Source: Armatimonadota bacterium (GTDB taxonomy: Bacteria; Armatimonadota; Fimbriimonadia; Fimbriimonadales; ATM1). From it: a stretch of 61,205 bases of DNA. The stretch's first letter is position 1. Each line of letters starts with the position of its first letter. The stretch covers positions 1 to 61,205 of the forward strand of contig JADFGT010000005.1 in NCBI GenBank assembly GCA_022567555.1. The letters are read 5' to 3'. Below the pieces are notes generated by a model. That model had not been told where the DNA came from. It did no database searches and was given only the letters and a program-made list of their open reading frames with translations. The position numbers and the translations under genes were made by a program. Of this stretch, positions 52,576-61,143 are shown piece after piece.

Positions 52576-52784
52576 TCGGAAGTGAAGGCCTTCTCGCAAG
52601 GTGTCGCATCCCCTACTGACGAGCCGGCCGTCAGTCCACCGTGAGACGAACACCGACTTGAGGCACGATTGATGGGGACACGTTGGAGCAGAGTCCGCCG
52701 GAGATGCACAATTCAACGGGCCAGGGCGCACAGCACACCCGGGGTACCATTTGGGGAACGACACGGCGACGGCGGTGACACGGA
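52576..52784. other. Intergenic stretch without a supported gene
   Basis: No coding frame, repeat or hairpin that I trust lies between the HNH pseudogene and the nucleotidyltransferase gene. Confidence 0.4.
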
Positions 52785-53099
52785 ATGAGCACCCTCGGGT
52801 TCTCAGCAAAGGAACGATCTGAGATTCATGCGCTTTGCCGGGAGTACGCGGTGAGGCTCCTGGAACTCTTTGGGTCGGCGGCCGACGGCAAGTTTGACCC
52901 GTCCAAAAGCGACCTAGATTTTCTGGTCGAATTCGGAAAATCGGACAAGCATGGTCCTACCGACCAGTACTTCGGCCTGCTGTTTGCGCTCGAGGAACTG
53001 TTCGGGCGCAAGGTTGACCTGGTTTCCCGCCGGGCCATTCGCAACCCATATTTCCTCGAAGCCGTCAACGAGACGAAGGTCTTTGTTTATGCGGCGTAA
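52785..53099 (+). CDS. MNT-type nucleotidyltransferase antitoxin
   Basis: 104 residues. LLELFGSAADGKFDPSKSDLDFLVEF is the GS-x(n)-SDxD nucleotidyltransferase motif with its two metal-binding aspartates, and KVDLVSRRAIRNPYF fits the short MNT group. In MNT-HEPN (MntA/HepT) pairs this protein AMPylates the HEPN toxin and blocks its RNase activity. The next gene, starting within this one's last 11 bp, is a HEPN/DUF86 toxin, which supports the assignment. Confidence 0.88.
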   Translation: MSTLGFSAKERSEIHALCREYAVRLLELFGSAADGKFDPSKSDLDFLVEFGKSDKHGPTDQYFGLLFALEELFGRKVDLVSRRAIRNPYFLEAVNETKVFVYAA

Positions 53100-53436
53100 G
53101 GCGAAGAAACTGATCGAGGACGCACGGCGGGCGTGCGAAGAGATAGCCTCCCTCACTTCGGGTCGGACCCTCGAGAGTTAACTCTCTGATCGTCTGTTGC
53201 GTCTCGGTATCGAGCGGCTGTTCATCACGGTGGGAGAGGCACTGAGCCGCTTGTCGAAAGAGGAGGCGGGATTGGCGAGCGAGTTGCCTGCCCTCCGCGA
53301 AATCATCGCTTTTCGGAACATCCTCGTCCACGGCTACGACGTGATTGACGATGAGACTGTCTGGGATATCGCGGTTTCGAAGGTTCCGGACCTGCTGGAA
53401 CGATTGACGACGCTTGTCCAAGAAGATGAGCGATGA
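53089..53436 (+). pseudogene. HepT-like HEPN (DUF86) toxin, interrupted by one in-frame TAA
   Basis: Frame from ATG 53089 to the stop at 53436 with a single TAA at 53179-53181. Both sides belong to one DUF86 protein: KKLIEDARRACEEIASLTSGRTLES, then LSDRLLRLGIERLFITVGEALSRLSKEE and the RNase motif RNILVHGY (R-x5-H with following Tyr). Family members usually have Tyr at the stop position (TAC to TAA is one change). As written the toxin would be 30 residues, so the pair is probably inactive as a toxin system. Confidence 0.82.
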
Positions 53437-53564
53437 AACCGAGCCTGTACGGCCTGCCACGCAGGAATGCGACGCGGTGGCGGTGGTCACTGATAAGCCT
53501 GGTCGTGAACCCGCCGCGGAAAACCCCAATCTGTTTAGAGAGGCGTGCCCACAAGCCACAGGGA

Positions 53565-53570
53565 TACAAT
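53565..53570 (+). promoter_or_regulatory. -10-like hexamer 8 nt before glyA
   Basis: GGGATACAAT; TACAAT ends 8 nt before the ATG at 53579, with no Shine-Dalgarno in between. Confidence 0.55.
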
Positions 53571-53578
53571 AGGCGACC

Positions 53579-54862
53579 ATGCCCCTCAGAATCTCGGACC
53601 CAGACGTAGCCGCGCATCGGAACGACGTGCTCGCGCAGGTGGACCCGGACGTGGCGTTCATCCTAAGAAAAGAGGTGACGCGGCAAGAGCAGAACTTGGA
53701 ACTGATCGCCAGCGAGAACATAACGAGCAGGGCCGTTAGGGAGGCCGCCGGCAGCGTTATGACCGACAAATACGCCGAGGGTTATCCCGGGCGGCGTTAC
53801 TACGGCGGCTGCGAGCATTACGATGAAATTGAGAACCTCGCCCGCGAACGCGTGAAGGCGCTTTATGGGGCCGCATGGGCCAACGTGCAGCCGCACGCCG
53901 GAGCACAGGCGAACATGGCCGTCTATTTTACGTTCTTGCAGCCGGGCGACCGGATGATGGCGATGGACCTGAACCATGGCGGCCACCTGACGCACGGCAG
54001 CCCGGTTAACTTCACCGGCAAATTCTACGACATCGTTGCGTACGGCGTGGACCGCGACTCGGAACTGTTGGATTACGATTCGATTCAGAAACTGGCGGAC
54101 GATGCGAAACCGAAACTGATAGTGTGCGGTTTCACGGCCTATTCGCGCAACATTGACTTTGAACGCTTTCGGCAGATCGCAGACAGCGTCGGAGCGATTC
54201 TAATGGCCGACATGGCGCACCCTGCCGGGCTCATCGCCGCCGAAGAGTTCAATAACCCCGTGCCCCACGCGCACGTTGTGACCAGCACGACACATAAGAC
54301 CCTCCGGGGCCCGCGCGGCGGGATGATTCTCAGTAATGATGAAGAAATCGGCAAAAAGGTAAACAAAACGGTATTCCCCGGCGTGCAGGGCGGGCCGCTG
54401 ATGCACCTCATCGCGGGCAAGGCCGTCTGCTTCCACGAGGCGGCGCAGCCGGCATTCAAGAAGTATCAGAAGCAGGTGCGAATAAACGCCGAGGCGCTCG
54501 CTGTTGCCCTAACCGGCGAGGGATTTCGCATAGTAAGCGGCGGCACCGACAGCCAATTGATGCTGATTGATCTACGGCCTTTCCAAATCACGGGAAAAGA
54601 AGCGCAGTTGGTTCTTGATTCGGTGGGCATCACGACTAACAGAAACACGATTCCCTTCGATCCGGAAAAGCCGTTCGTTACGAGCGGCCTGCGTTTGGGC
54701 ACGCCGGCCGTAACGACGCGCGGCATGAAGGAGCCGGAGATGCGCGAGATCGCGTCGCTCATCACCGACACCATGAGAAACTGCGAAGATGAGTCGGGGT
54801 TGGCCGCGATTCAGGAGCAGGTCCGCGCACTGACCCAACGCTTCCCCATCCACGAAATCTGA
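53579..54862 (+). CDS. glyA: Serine hydroxymethyltransferase
   Basis: 427 residues. All landmarks are present: [61 protein letters not shown], and PLP-binding Lys240 in [25 protein letters not shown] ends the active site. It interconverts serine and glycine with tetrahydrofolate, feeding one-carbon metabolism. It is monocistronic; the start at 53579 has a -10-like TACAAT 8 nt upstream. Confidence 0.98.
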   Translation: MPLRISDPDVAAHRNDVLAQVDPDVAFILRKEVTRQEQNLELIASENITSRAVREAAGSVMTDKYAEGYPGRRYYGGCEHYDEIENLARERVKALYGAAWANVQPHAGAQANMAVYFTFLQPGDRMMAMDLNHGGHLTHGSPVNFTGKFYDIVAYGVDRDSELLDYDSIQKLADDAKPKLIVCGFTAYSRNIDFERFRQIADSVGAILMADMAHPAGLIAAEEFNNPVPHAHVVTSTTHKTLRGPRGGMILSNDEEIGKKVNKTVFPGVQGGPLMHLIAGKAVCFHEAAQPAFKKYQKQVRINAEALAVALTGEGFRIVSGGTDSQLMLIDLRPFQITGKEAQLVLDSVGITTNRNTIPFDPEKPFVTSGLRLGTPAVTTRGMKEPEMREIASLITDTMRNCEDESGLAAIQEQVRALTQRFPIHEI

Positions 54863-54974
54863 CCGGCCGGCAGGGTGGCCCAGCCAGATCTATCCCTCCA
54901 CTGCCCGCCGTGGAGGATTTCGGCGCAGGCCACGGTCATAAGCCTCAACGGCAAGCGGTTGAGGCATACAAGGC

Positions 54975-56417
54975 CTACCAGCGGGTCTGGATCGTGTACG
55001 TGATTACCTTTTCTTCGTCCGGCTGCAGCGTTATTGCGTACTCGAACGTGTTCGAATCCAGTTTCTTGCCCGGCATGGTCTCGCTCAATATCTCCCAATC
55101 CCCCCAGCCGTGTTCTATCACCCTGACCGCCACGGACTTGGTCTTCCTGTTCCGCACTTTTATCTCAAACGCCTCCTGAACCACCGTATTGCTGATCTTG
55201 CGGAAACTCAGGCGCTTGCGTTCGCCCACAACATCGAAAGCGTTCCCTATCCAGAGGCGCAGTTTCTCTTCGCGCGACGTATGGTCAATCTGGTCCTCGC
55301 CCAGCATCTGAACCTGTCCCGCCGAATCACGTTTGTAAACGCGAACCTTGCCTTTCGGCAGCGGGATGCCGAGATTGTTCTCTTTTGAATTGCGAAGCAC
55401 GATGATGACGTTGATCTTCACGTTCAGGTCGGTGGCATAACCCTGTCCAGGCCGATAGCTGACCCCACGGCTGCGCCACATGCTCCGCTGCCCTTCAAAG
55501 ATCAGTTCCTTCTCGACGGCCACGTCTGAAGCGCTGAGCAGAGAGATCTGCTTTGTCTCATTATTGCGAACGGTGGCCGGCCGCTGAAGCGTGTAGAGGT
55601 GATATTCGAACAGCGTCTCCTCTGCGAAGCCCAGATCGGCCGCAGCGGCCATCTCCAGCCTGCCGCCTCCGAACCCGCCGCGGGCACGAGGTTGAACACG
55701 CCGCACATCGCCTGCAATCAGCTTAAGACTCGCATTTTCATACGTTGCGCCACTCTTATTGTTTATTGTTACCCAGCCGTTCAGGTCGGCCATCGTGTCA
55801 TCCTCGTTCAGCGTGAGAACGTAGTCGGCGGACCAGCCGATCTGATTGGTCAGATAAGCGAGTTCGATATCATAAGCGCCGGAGCGACCGGCAAGCAGGT
55901 TCCACATAAGTGTAGGTTTGCTTATCAAACCTTCGGGAATCTCCAGCACCTCGACGGTGCCCGTGGGGTTCAGGACATACCTGCCGTCATCCGTCTCCAC
56001 AACCATCCCAGTGTACACTCTGGACGCGCCCGCTCCTGTGCTGACGACTTGACCGGGCGCACTGAGCAAGATGCCTTCGGTCACGACGACGTCGCCATTC
56101 TGAAGTTGCTGGCGCAGCCGTACCCTCTTGCCGATTGATTTCAGCAATATGCTCTGTGTAGACAAGAGATCGTACTGATAGTTCTGCTCCAGAATGTCAA
56201 TTGACGAACCGGGCGTCAAGCTCTTGAAACTAACGCTTGTCGGGTCTATGTAGGACGCGACGTCCTCCACCCGGACTTCCTGCCGGCCGGCCCGCAGGTT
56301 GAAAGACCTCACCTCCTTCACCAGAGCGAAGTTCGCGTTATAGACTGTGAGTTCGACGCTTTTCGGGGCACCCGCCAGGGCGAGCGCGCCGATCGAAGCC
56401 GCTGCAAGAAACACCAT
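54975..56417 (-). CDS. Exported DUF4139 domain protein
   Basis: 480 residues: signal peptide, then LTVYNANFALVKEVRSFNLRAGRQEVRVEDVASYIDPTSV (typical DUF4140/4139 opening), and the C-terminal DUF4139 region with YDIELAYLTNQIGWSADYVLTLNEDDTMADLNGWVTINNKSGATYENASLKLIAGDV and RSRGVSYRPGQGYATDLNVKINVII. Related proteins include the mucoidy inhibitor-like group; the molecular role is unknown. AAGGAGGG before 56417 fixes the start. The proline- and glycine-rich ARGGFGGGR stretch separates the two halves. Confidence 0.9.
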   Translation of the reverse strand: MVFLAAASIGALALAGAPKSVELTVYNANFALVKEVRSFNLRAGRQEVRVEDVASYIDPTSVSFKSLTPGSSIDILEQNYQYDLLSTQSILLKSIGKRVRLRQQLQNGDVVVTEGILLSAPGQVVSTGAGASRVYTGMVVETDDGRYVLNPTGTVEVLEIPEGLISKPTLMWNLLAGRSGAYDIELAYLTNQIGWSADYVLTLNEDDTMADLNGWVTINNKSGATYENASLKLIAGDVRRVQPRARGGFGGGRLEMAAAADLGFAEETLFEYHLYTLQRPATVRNNETKQISLLSASDVAVEKELIFEGQRSMWRSRGVSYRPGQGYATDLNVKINVIIVLRNSKENNLGIPLPKGKVRVYKRDSAGQVQMLGEDQIDHTSREEKLRLWIGNAFDVVGERKRLSFRKISNTVVQEAFEIKVRNRKTKSVAVRVIEHGWGDWEILSETMPGKKLDSNTFEYAITLQPDEEKVITYTIQTRW

Positions 56418-56504
56418 TTCCGTTACCCTCCTTAGGTCGTTGTCATGATTCTGACGCGCCGGGGGGCCTCACGTGTACGGCCAATCCGCCGCAGAATCCG
56501 CAAA

Positions 56505-57665
56505 TCAGTAGGTCGGCATGGAATCGTCAACTTCCACGGCATAAGCGTTGATCCCGCCGGCCACGTTTTTGACACTCTTGAAGCCCTGTTCCAAGAGGTA
56601 CTCGGCAATTGCCTGGCTCCGCCTCCCGCCGCTACAGAGCACAAGTATCTCGTCGTCCTTATTCAGTTCGTTCAGGCGCTCCGGGACGTCGTCCATCGGT
56701 ATATGCACGCAAGGGTCCAGCCTCGAAACCCTCAGTTCGTGCGGCTCACGGACGTCGAGAAGGATGACGCCGTCGCCGTCTCTGAGCCGCGCACCCAGTT
56801 CCTGAACGGTTAATTGCGGCACTCCGGCGATTGATTCACCGGGTGGTCCAACGCCGCAGAACAGTTCATAGTCAATCAGTTCCCGTATCGTCGGTTCTTG
56901 TCCACATATATGGCAGTTCGCGTCCTTCTGCACCTCAAAACGTCGGAACTCCATGCTGAGCGTATCCACGGTGAGGAGCGTTCCGATGAGAGGCTCGCCC
57001 TTGCCCAGAATCAGTTTCAGCGCCTCCGTAGCCTGAATCGTTCCGACTAACCCAGGCAGAACGCCCAGCACGCCTGCCTCTGCGCAATTGGGCACTTCAC
57101 CCGGGGGGGGAGGATGCGGATAGAGACAGCGGTAGCAGGGGCCACGTTCCGCCCAAAAAACGCTCGCCTGTCCTTCAAATCGAAAGATCGAACCGTAAAC
57201 GTTTGGTTTTCCCAATAACACGCACGCGTCATTGACCAAATACCGCGTGGGGAAATTGTCGGTTCCGTCCAGAACGATGTCGTAAGCTTTAACTATATCA
57301 AGCGCATTATCACTCTTGAGAGCGGTTTCATACAACTCAATGTCAATGTCCGGGTTCAGGGAGCGCAGTTTCTCCGACGCGCTTTCCAGTTTCGTACGCC
57401 CCACGTCGGTGGTGAAGTGCAGGATCTGCCGGTGGAGATTGGCAAACTCCACTTTGTCGAAATCAACGAGGCCGATCCTCCCAACTCCCGCCGCCGCCAA
57501 ATAGTATGCTGCCGGCGAGCCGAGACCGCCGACGCCGACGATCAAGATTGCGGCCTCCTTCATCCGCCGCTGGCCCTCGGCGCCGACCTCCGGCATGACG
57601 AGGTGGCGCGCATACCGCCTCAGTTCCTGTTCGCTGAATGCGGACAAATGCTCTTGCATCTTCAT
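56505..57665 (-). CDS. MoeB/ThiF-type adenylyltransferase fused to rhodanese (MoeZ-like)
   Basis: 386 residues. E1-like domain: RYARHLVMPEVGAEGQRRMKEAAILIVGVGGLGSPAAYYLAAAGVGRIGLVDFDKVEFANLHRQ, DGTDNFPTRYLVND, CYRCLYPHPPPPG, and the zinc Cys pair at CHICGQ. The C-terminal rhodanese (residues about 280-386) has VILLDVREPHEL and Cys in LVLCSGGRRS. It adenylates a sulfur-carrier protein C-terminus and passes sulfur to it, for molybdopterin, thiamine or cysteine synthesis. No carrier gene is adjacent, so the pathway is not fixed. The gap 57666-57975 to maf holds no other gene. Confidence 0.93.
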   Translation of the reverse strand: MKMQEHLSAFSEQELRRYARHLVMPEVGAEGQRRMKEAAILIVGVGGLGSPAAYYLAAAGVGRIGLVDFDKVEFANLHRQILHFTTDVGRTKLESASEKLRSLNPDIDIELYETALKSDNALDIVKAYDIVLDGTDNFPTRYLVNDACVLLGKPNVYGSIFRFEGQASVFWAERGPCYRCLYPHPPPPGEVPNCAEAGVLGVLPGLVGTIQATEALKLILGKGEPLIGTLLTVDTLSMEFRRFEVQKDANCHICGQEPTIRELIDYELFCGVGPPGESIAGVPQLTVQELGARLRDGDGVILLDVREPHELRVSRLDPCVHIPMDDVPERLNELNKDDEILVLCSGGRRSQAIAEYLLEQGFKSVKNVAGGINAYAVEVDDSMPTY

Positions 57666-57975
57666 TTTTCTCGCTCTATCGCTACACGGTCATGCCCGAT
57701 TCTTACGTCACGATGGTGCCGGCGGACTACGTACAAAGGACGCCATCAACCACCGAATGGGTCGGACGAGCACGGAGTGGAGCGGCAGCCTCCCTGCGCG
57801 TTCGGCTGGGATCCCCCAGCGACGGCTATGATACCAGCCGGCGGCCCGGAGCCCGCACCGTTTCGCGCGGGCGTCCATCCGTTCAAGGGTGCCGCGAATC
57901 GCGTTCTCGTGCGCACGCAGCTATGCGGCACGCGGCGCGCGCGGCATAGGCTACAATAGCCGCGCGTCCTTTCTC

Positions 57976-58554
57976 ATGCGCTTAAAGTTGCCGCTTGTTC
58001 TCGCCAGCGCGTCCCCTCGGCGCGAATCGCTGCTCCGCCGGATTCTGTCCGACTTTGAAATCGCGCATGCCAACGTAAGCGAAGCGGCCGTGCGCGGCCG
58101 GTCGCCGGAACAAGAGGCTGTGCGGTTGGCAACAGCGAAGGCCCAGCGAGTATTTGAGCGGAGACCGCGAAGCCTGGTGTTGGGTGCAGACACGTTAGTG
58201 TGTTTAGGAAACCAAGTTATCGGAAAACCTTCCGACCGCGAGGACGCGAAGGCGATCCTTCAGAGGTTGAGCGGCCGGGAGCACTCTGTCATAACCGGAG
58301 TCTGTCTGCTATGGCCCGAGGGCAAAGAACATTTCGCGGAAATCACGCGCGTGCGATTCCGAGCGCTCTCGAAAAATGAGATCGCCCTTTACGTTGCCAC
58401 CGGCGAACCGATGGACAAAGCCGGCGCCTACGCCATCCAGGGCGGCGCGTCCGGTTTCGTTCAGCGCGTGGACGGAGACCTGGACAACATCATCGGCCTT
58501 CCGCTAAACCGCCTCGCTGCGGCGTTGCGCGAGTGCGAACTGCTGGCGGAATGA
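57976..58554 (+). CDS. Maf-family nucleoside triphosphate pyrophosphatase
   Basis: 192 residues from ATG 57976. Motifs LVLASASPRRESLLRRI, SLVLGADTLVCLG, GKPSDREDAKAILQRLSGREHSVITGVCLL and GAYAIQGGASGFVQRVDGDLDNIIGLPL match Maf (YhdE/YceF) enzymes that hydrolyse dTTP/UTP or m7GTP and keep modified nucleotides out of nucleic acid. TACAAT lies 18 nt upstream. The longer upstream frame is rejected because the family starts at MRLKLPLVLASASPRR. Confidence 0.94.
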   Translation: MRLKLPLVLASASPRRESLLRRILSDFEIAHANVSEAAVRGRSPEQEAVRLATAKAQRVFERRPRSLVLGADTLVCLGNQVIGKPSDREDAKAILQRLSGREHSVITGVCLLWPEGKEHFAEITRVRFRALSKNEIALYVATGEPMDKAGAYAIQGGASGFVQRVDGDLDNIIGLPLNRLAAALRECELLAE

Positions 58555-58860
58555 CGAGCAGGACTTCGAATCGGCGCCTATGCTGACCGAGGCCCGAAAC
58601 GCTCCTCTCACGTCACGTTTCTGCATGTGTAAGTGAAGCGGAGGGCGGCACCGGTACAGACGCTCTGAGGCTTTCTAACGCCCGGGCAGATCGCAATCGG
58701 CCGGCGCGGATTTGAGGCCATACGCCTGCCACCGCTCGAGAGCCCGATGTTTGCGTCCTGGGAGCATCTCCGGATGCTCCCGTTGCCGTCGGCCCGGCTC
58801 AAGGCGACGATAGCCCGGAGATGGAACCAACAGGACCTCCCGACCGGGTATACGGTGTGC
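58555..58860. other. Intergenic stretch without a supported gene
   Basis: Open frames here are short shadows. A -10-like TATACG (58849-58854) lies 6 nt before the next start. Confidence 0.45.
58849..58854 (+). promoter_or_regulatory. -10-like hexamer 6 nt before the S9-type gene
   Basis: TATACG followed by 6 nt and the ATG at 58861. Confidence 0.4.
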
Positions 58861-60711
58861 ATGAGATCCAGCCGTTTGACTCATCTGCTGTTCGTTCCCG
58901 TGCTCCTCGTTGCGGCCGCAGCCCTCGCGGGACCCACCCAGGAGCCGGTCAACAAGGCGAACTGGAAACTTGCCGCACGTTTCGATTCCTCAATCCTGAG
59001 GCTGTTCGTGGGAAGTTCGAACATGACTCCCCGGTTCATTCACGAAACGGACAAGTTTTGGTACTCGTGGCGCGACCTGACGGGCACTAAGTTCTATGTC
59101 GTTGACCCGAAGGCGAAGAAGAAGAAGTACCTGTTCGATCCGGTCAAGATGGCCGTGCAGTTGAGCGAACTGACGCACCGGCCATACGACGCGGTGACAC
59201 TGCCCATAACGACCATCGAATATGTTGACGAAGAGGAAGACGAGGACGAGGACAAGGACGACGAAGAGAAGCAAGAGAAGAAGGAGAAGAAGGAAAAGAA
59301 GAATCTCATTCGCTTCGTCATTGAGAACATTCGGTACGAATACGACCTTGACGATGAAACTCTCAAGAGCCTCGGCAAGGTGCGCGACGGAAGTGGCACC
59401 CAACAGCAGGGCGGCCGGGGACGGTTCGGTCAGCGACGCGGACCGGGCGGCCGGTCGCGAGGCTATCGCAACTTCTCCCCGGACAAGAAGTCCTTCGTTT
59501 TTGCGAAAGACCACAACCTTTACTATGTGGAAATAGTGGACGAAGAGGAGCAGGAACCGGTCCAATTGACCGATGACGGCGAAGAGTATTACAGCTTCGG
59601 CTTCATGACGGAAGCGCAGAAAGAACAGCGCAGACAGCAGCTGAAAGAGCAAGAAAAGGAACGGAAGGAGGAGGAACAGAAAGAGGAAGAGCAGAAGGAG
59701 GAGGAGATAGGTCGGGTCCGCGCCAATGTTACATGGTCCGAAGATTCGAAGTGCTTTTACGTCACTCGCAGCGACTCGCGAAAGGTGAAGGACCTGTATC
59801 TGGTCAATACCCTCGCCGATCCGAGGCCGACGCTCCGGACTTACAAGTACGCAATGCCGGGTGACGAAGAAGTCGCACAGACGGAACTGTTCGTCTTCGA
59901 TCGAGACGGCAAAGAGCTCTGTAAGCACGACGTCATCGAGTACAAGGACGGACGCCTTTACAACATGCATTGGCCGGATACTTCGGAACGTCTGCGGTTC
60001 ATCCGCCGCGACCGCCTGCAGCGCAACCTGGGACTCTGCGAAATGGACATGGAGACCGGCGAAGTGAAGGTGCTCATATCAGAGAGCGTGGAGAACGCTT
60101 TTCTCGAGCGCCAAAACGTGCGTTATGTCGAGCCCGGAGGCGACATGATCTGGTTTTCTGAGCGAATGGGCTGGGGACACTACTATCTATATGATTACGA
60201 AGGCAATTTCAAGAACGCAATCACCTCGGGTCCGTACCGCGCTCACCAAATCGTCGAAGTCAACGAGAAGAAGGGACTACTCTGGTTTCGAGGATACGGC
60301 CGCGAGACCGATGAGAGTCCGTACAATCGCCACCTGTACCGCGTGAAACTGGACGGCTCGGGATTGAAGTTGCTCGATCCGGGCGATGCCGACCACAACA
60401 CGTCGCTCTCGCCCAGCCAAGACTACATCATAGACGTGTCCGCGCAGGTTGACATGGAGCCCTCGGCCGTCCTGCGCGACCGCGACGGCAGGGTGATAAT
60501 GGAGTTGGAGAAGCTCGACCTCAGCCGCTGGAGCCGTCTCCCCGTGTTTGAGAACCCGAATTCGACGCTCACGGACCAGGCCCCGATACCCAGGCGCAAC
60601 GAATTCCATGATCGGTCGTCCCACCATGTCCGCGGGACTTTCGAGGCCCAGAAGTTTCGGACCGATCGAATTTACGAACGCAATGACGCCATCTACATGG
60701 ACAAGAATTAA
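58861..60711 (+). CDS. S9-type peptidase, propeller part only; catalytic domain missing
   Basis: 616 residues as an open frame, of which about 555 are credible. After a signal peptide comes a DPP-IV/S9B-type beta-propeller with NFSPDKKSFVFAKDHNLYYVE, PVQLTDDGEEYYSFGF, WSEDSKCFYVTRSDSRKVKDLYLVN and VSAQVDMEPSAVLRDRDGRVIMELEKLDLSR. Two highly charged low-complexity stretches (acidic then lysine-rich near residues 120-145; Glu/Lys/Gln near 255-285) interrupt it. The expected alpha/beta-hydrolase catalytic domain does not follow. From about 60530 the frame is antisense to a PAS protein, so the last 55-60 residues are not native. Truncation by rearrangement or misassembly. Confidence 0.75.
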   Translation: MRSSRLTHLLFVPVLLVAAAALAGPTQEPVNKANWKLAARFDSSILRLFVGSSNMTPRFIHETDKFWYSWRDLTGTKFYVVDPKAKKKKYLFDPVKMAVQLSELTHRPYDAVTLPITTIEYVDEEEDEDEDKDDEEKQEKKEKKEKKNLIRFVIENIRYEYDLDDETLKSLGKVRDGSGTQQQGGRGRFGQRRGPGGRSRGYRNFSPDKKSFVFAKDHNLYYVEIVDEEEQEPVQLTDDGEEYYSFGFMTEAQKEQRRQQLKEQEKERKEEEQKEEEQKEEEIGRVRANVTWSEDSKCFYVTRSDSRKVKDLYLVNTLADPRPTLRTYKYAMPGDEEVAQTELFVFDRDGKELCKHDVIEYKDGRLYNMHWPDTSERLRFIRRDRLQRNLGLCEMDMETGEVKVLISESVENAFLERQNVRYVEPGGDMIWFSERMGWGHYYLYDYEGNFKNAITSGPYRAHQIVEVNEKKGLLWFRGYGRETDESPYNRHLYRVKLDGSGLKLLDPGDADHNTSLSPSQDYIIDVSAQVDMEPSAVLRDRDGRVIMELEKLDLSRWSRLPVFENPNSTLTDQAPIPRRNEFHDRSSHHVRGTFEAQKFRTDRIYERNDAIYMDKN

Positions 60712-61143
60712 GTCGGGCGACTCGTCTACAAGGCTGCGGTAGCGTTCTTCACTCTCCCGGAGCGCCTGTTGCATTTTGTTTCTTACGGTCATGTCGCGAA
60801 CTGCGAATATCACGCACTCTTTGCCCTCAATCTCAATCGCCGTGGCAGCGACCTCGGCAGGCAAAAAGTCACCGTTCGCAGTGCGGCAGGAGAGATCGGT
60901 GGTCCGTACGGACCCGTCCAGTAACGCCGCGTTGACAAACTCCCGCCAGAGGAGCACCTCATGTGAATGAACGCCAAGCGGCCCCGTCTCCATCAAAGCT
61001 GAGTGGCTGTAACCGAGCAACGCGCATGCCCTTTCATTGACGTCGATATATTCTTCGTCCAGAGGGTCCACGACAAACACCGCGTCGCCCACGCGGTCGA
61101 ATATTGCACGGTACAGATCTGTATCTGCGGTATTGGTCAGCAT
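60277..61143 (-). CDS. PAS-domain sensor protein, N-terminal part; output domain missing
   Basis: Credible from 61143 to about 60530, some 205 residues. Two PAS domains: YRAIFDRVGDAVFVVDPLDEEYIDVNERACALLGYS, RTANGDFLPAEVAATAIEIEGKECVIFAVRDMTVRNKMQQALRESEERYRSLVDESPDLILVHVDGVIAFVNSIGPKLLG, EFVAPGYRG and a KHGETAP end. Such proteins usually go on to a histidine kinase or GGDEF domain. Here the frame continues to 60277 only as the antisense of the S9 gene, so the output domain is missing. No Shine-Dalgarno precedes the ATG at 61143. Confidence 0.75.
   Translation of the reverse strand: MLTNTADTDLYRAIFDRVGDAVFVVDPLDEEYIDVNERACALLGYSHSALMETGPLGVHSHEVLLWREFVNAALLDGSVRTTDLSCRTANGDFLPAEVAATAIEIEGKECVIFAVRDMTVRNKMQQALRESEERYRSLVDESPDLILVHVDGVIAFVNSIGPKLLGLESPADMVGRPIMEFVAPGYRGLVRERRIRVLKHGETAPAAEVELLQLHYHPAVAVAQDGRGLHVNLRGHVYDVVLAGRERRVVVGIARIEQLQSRAVQFHAVQVAIVRTLIGLAAVSSKPE

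Noticed and set aside
51892-53436. Stop-codon reassignment or readthrough to explain the two broken genes
   Set aside because: One stop is TAG and the other TAA, and both codons (with TGA) end many intact genes here. Point mutation or sequence error is simpler.
60600-60711. Native C-terminus of the S9-type protein
   Set aside because: From about 60530 the frame is the antisense of conserved PAS sequence, and the catalytic domain expected at this place is absent.
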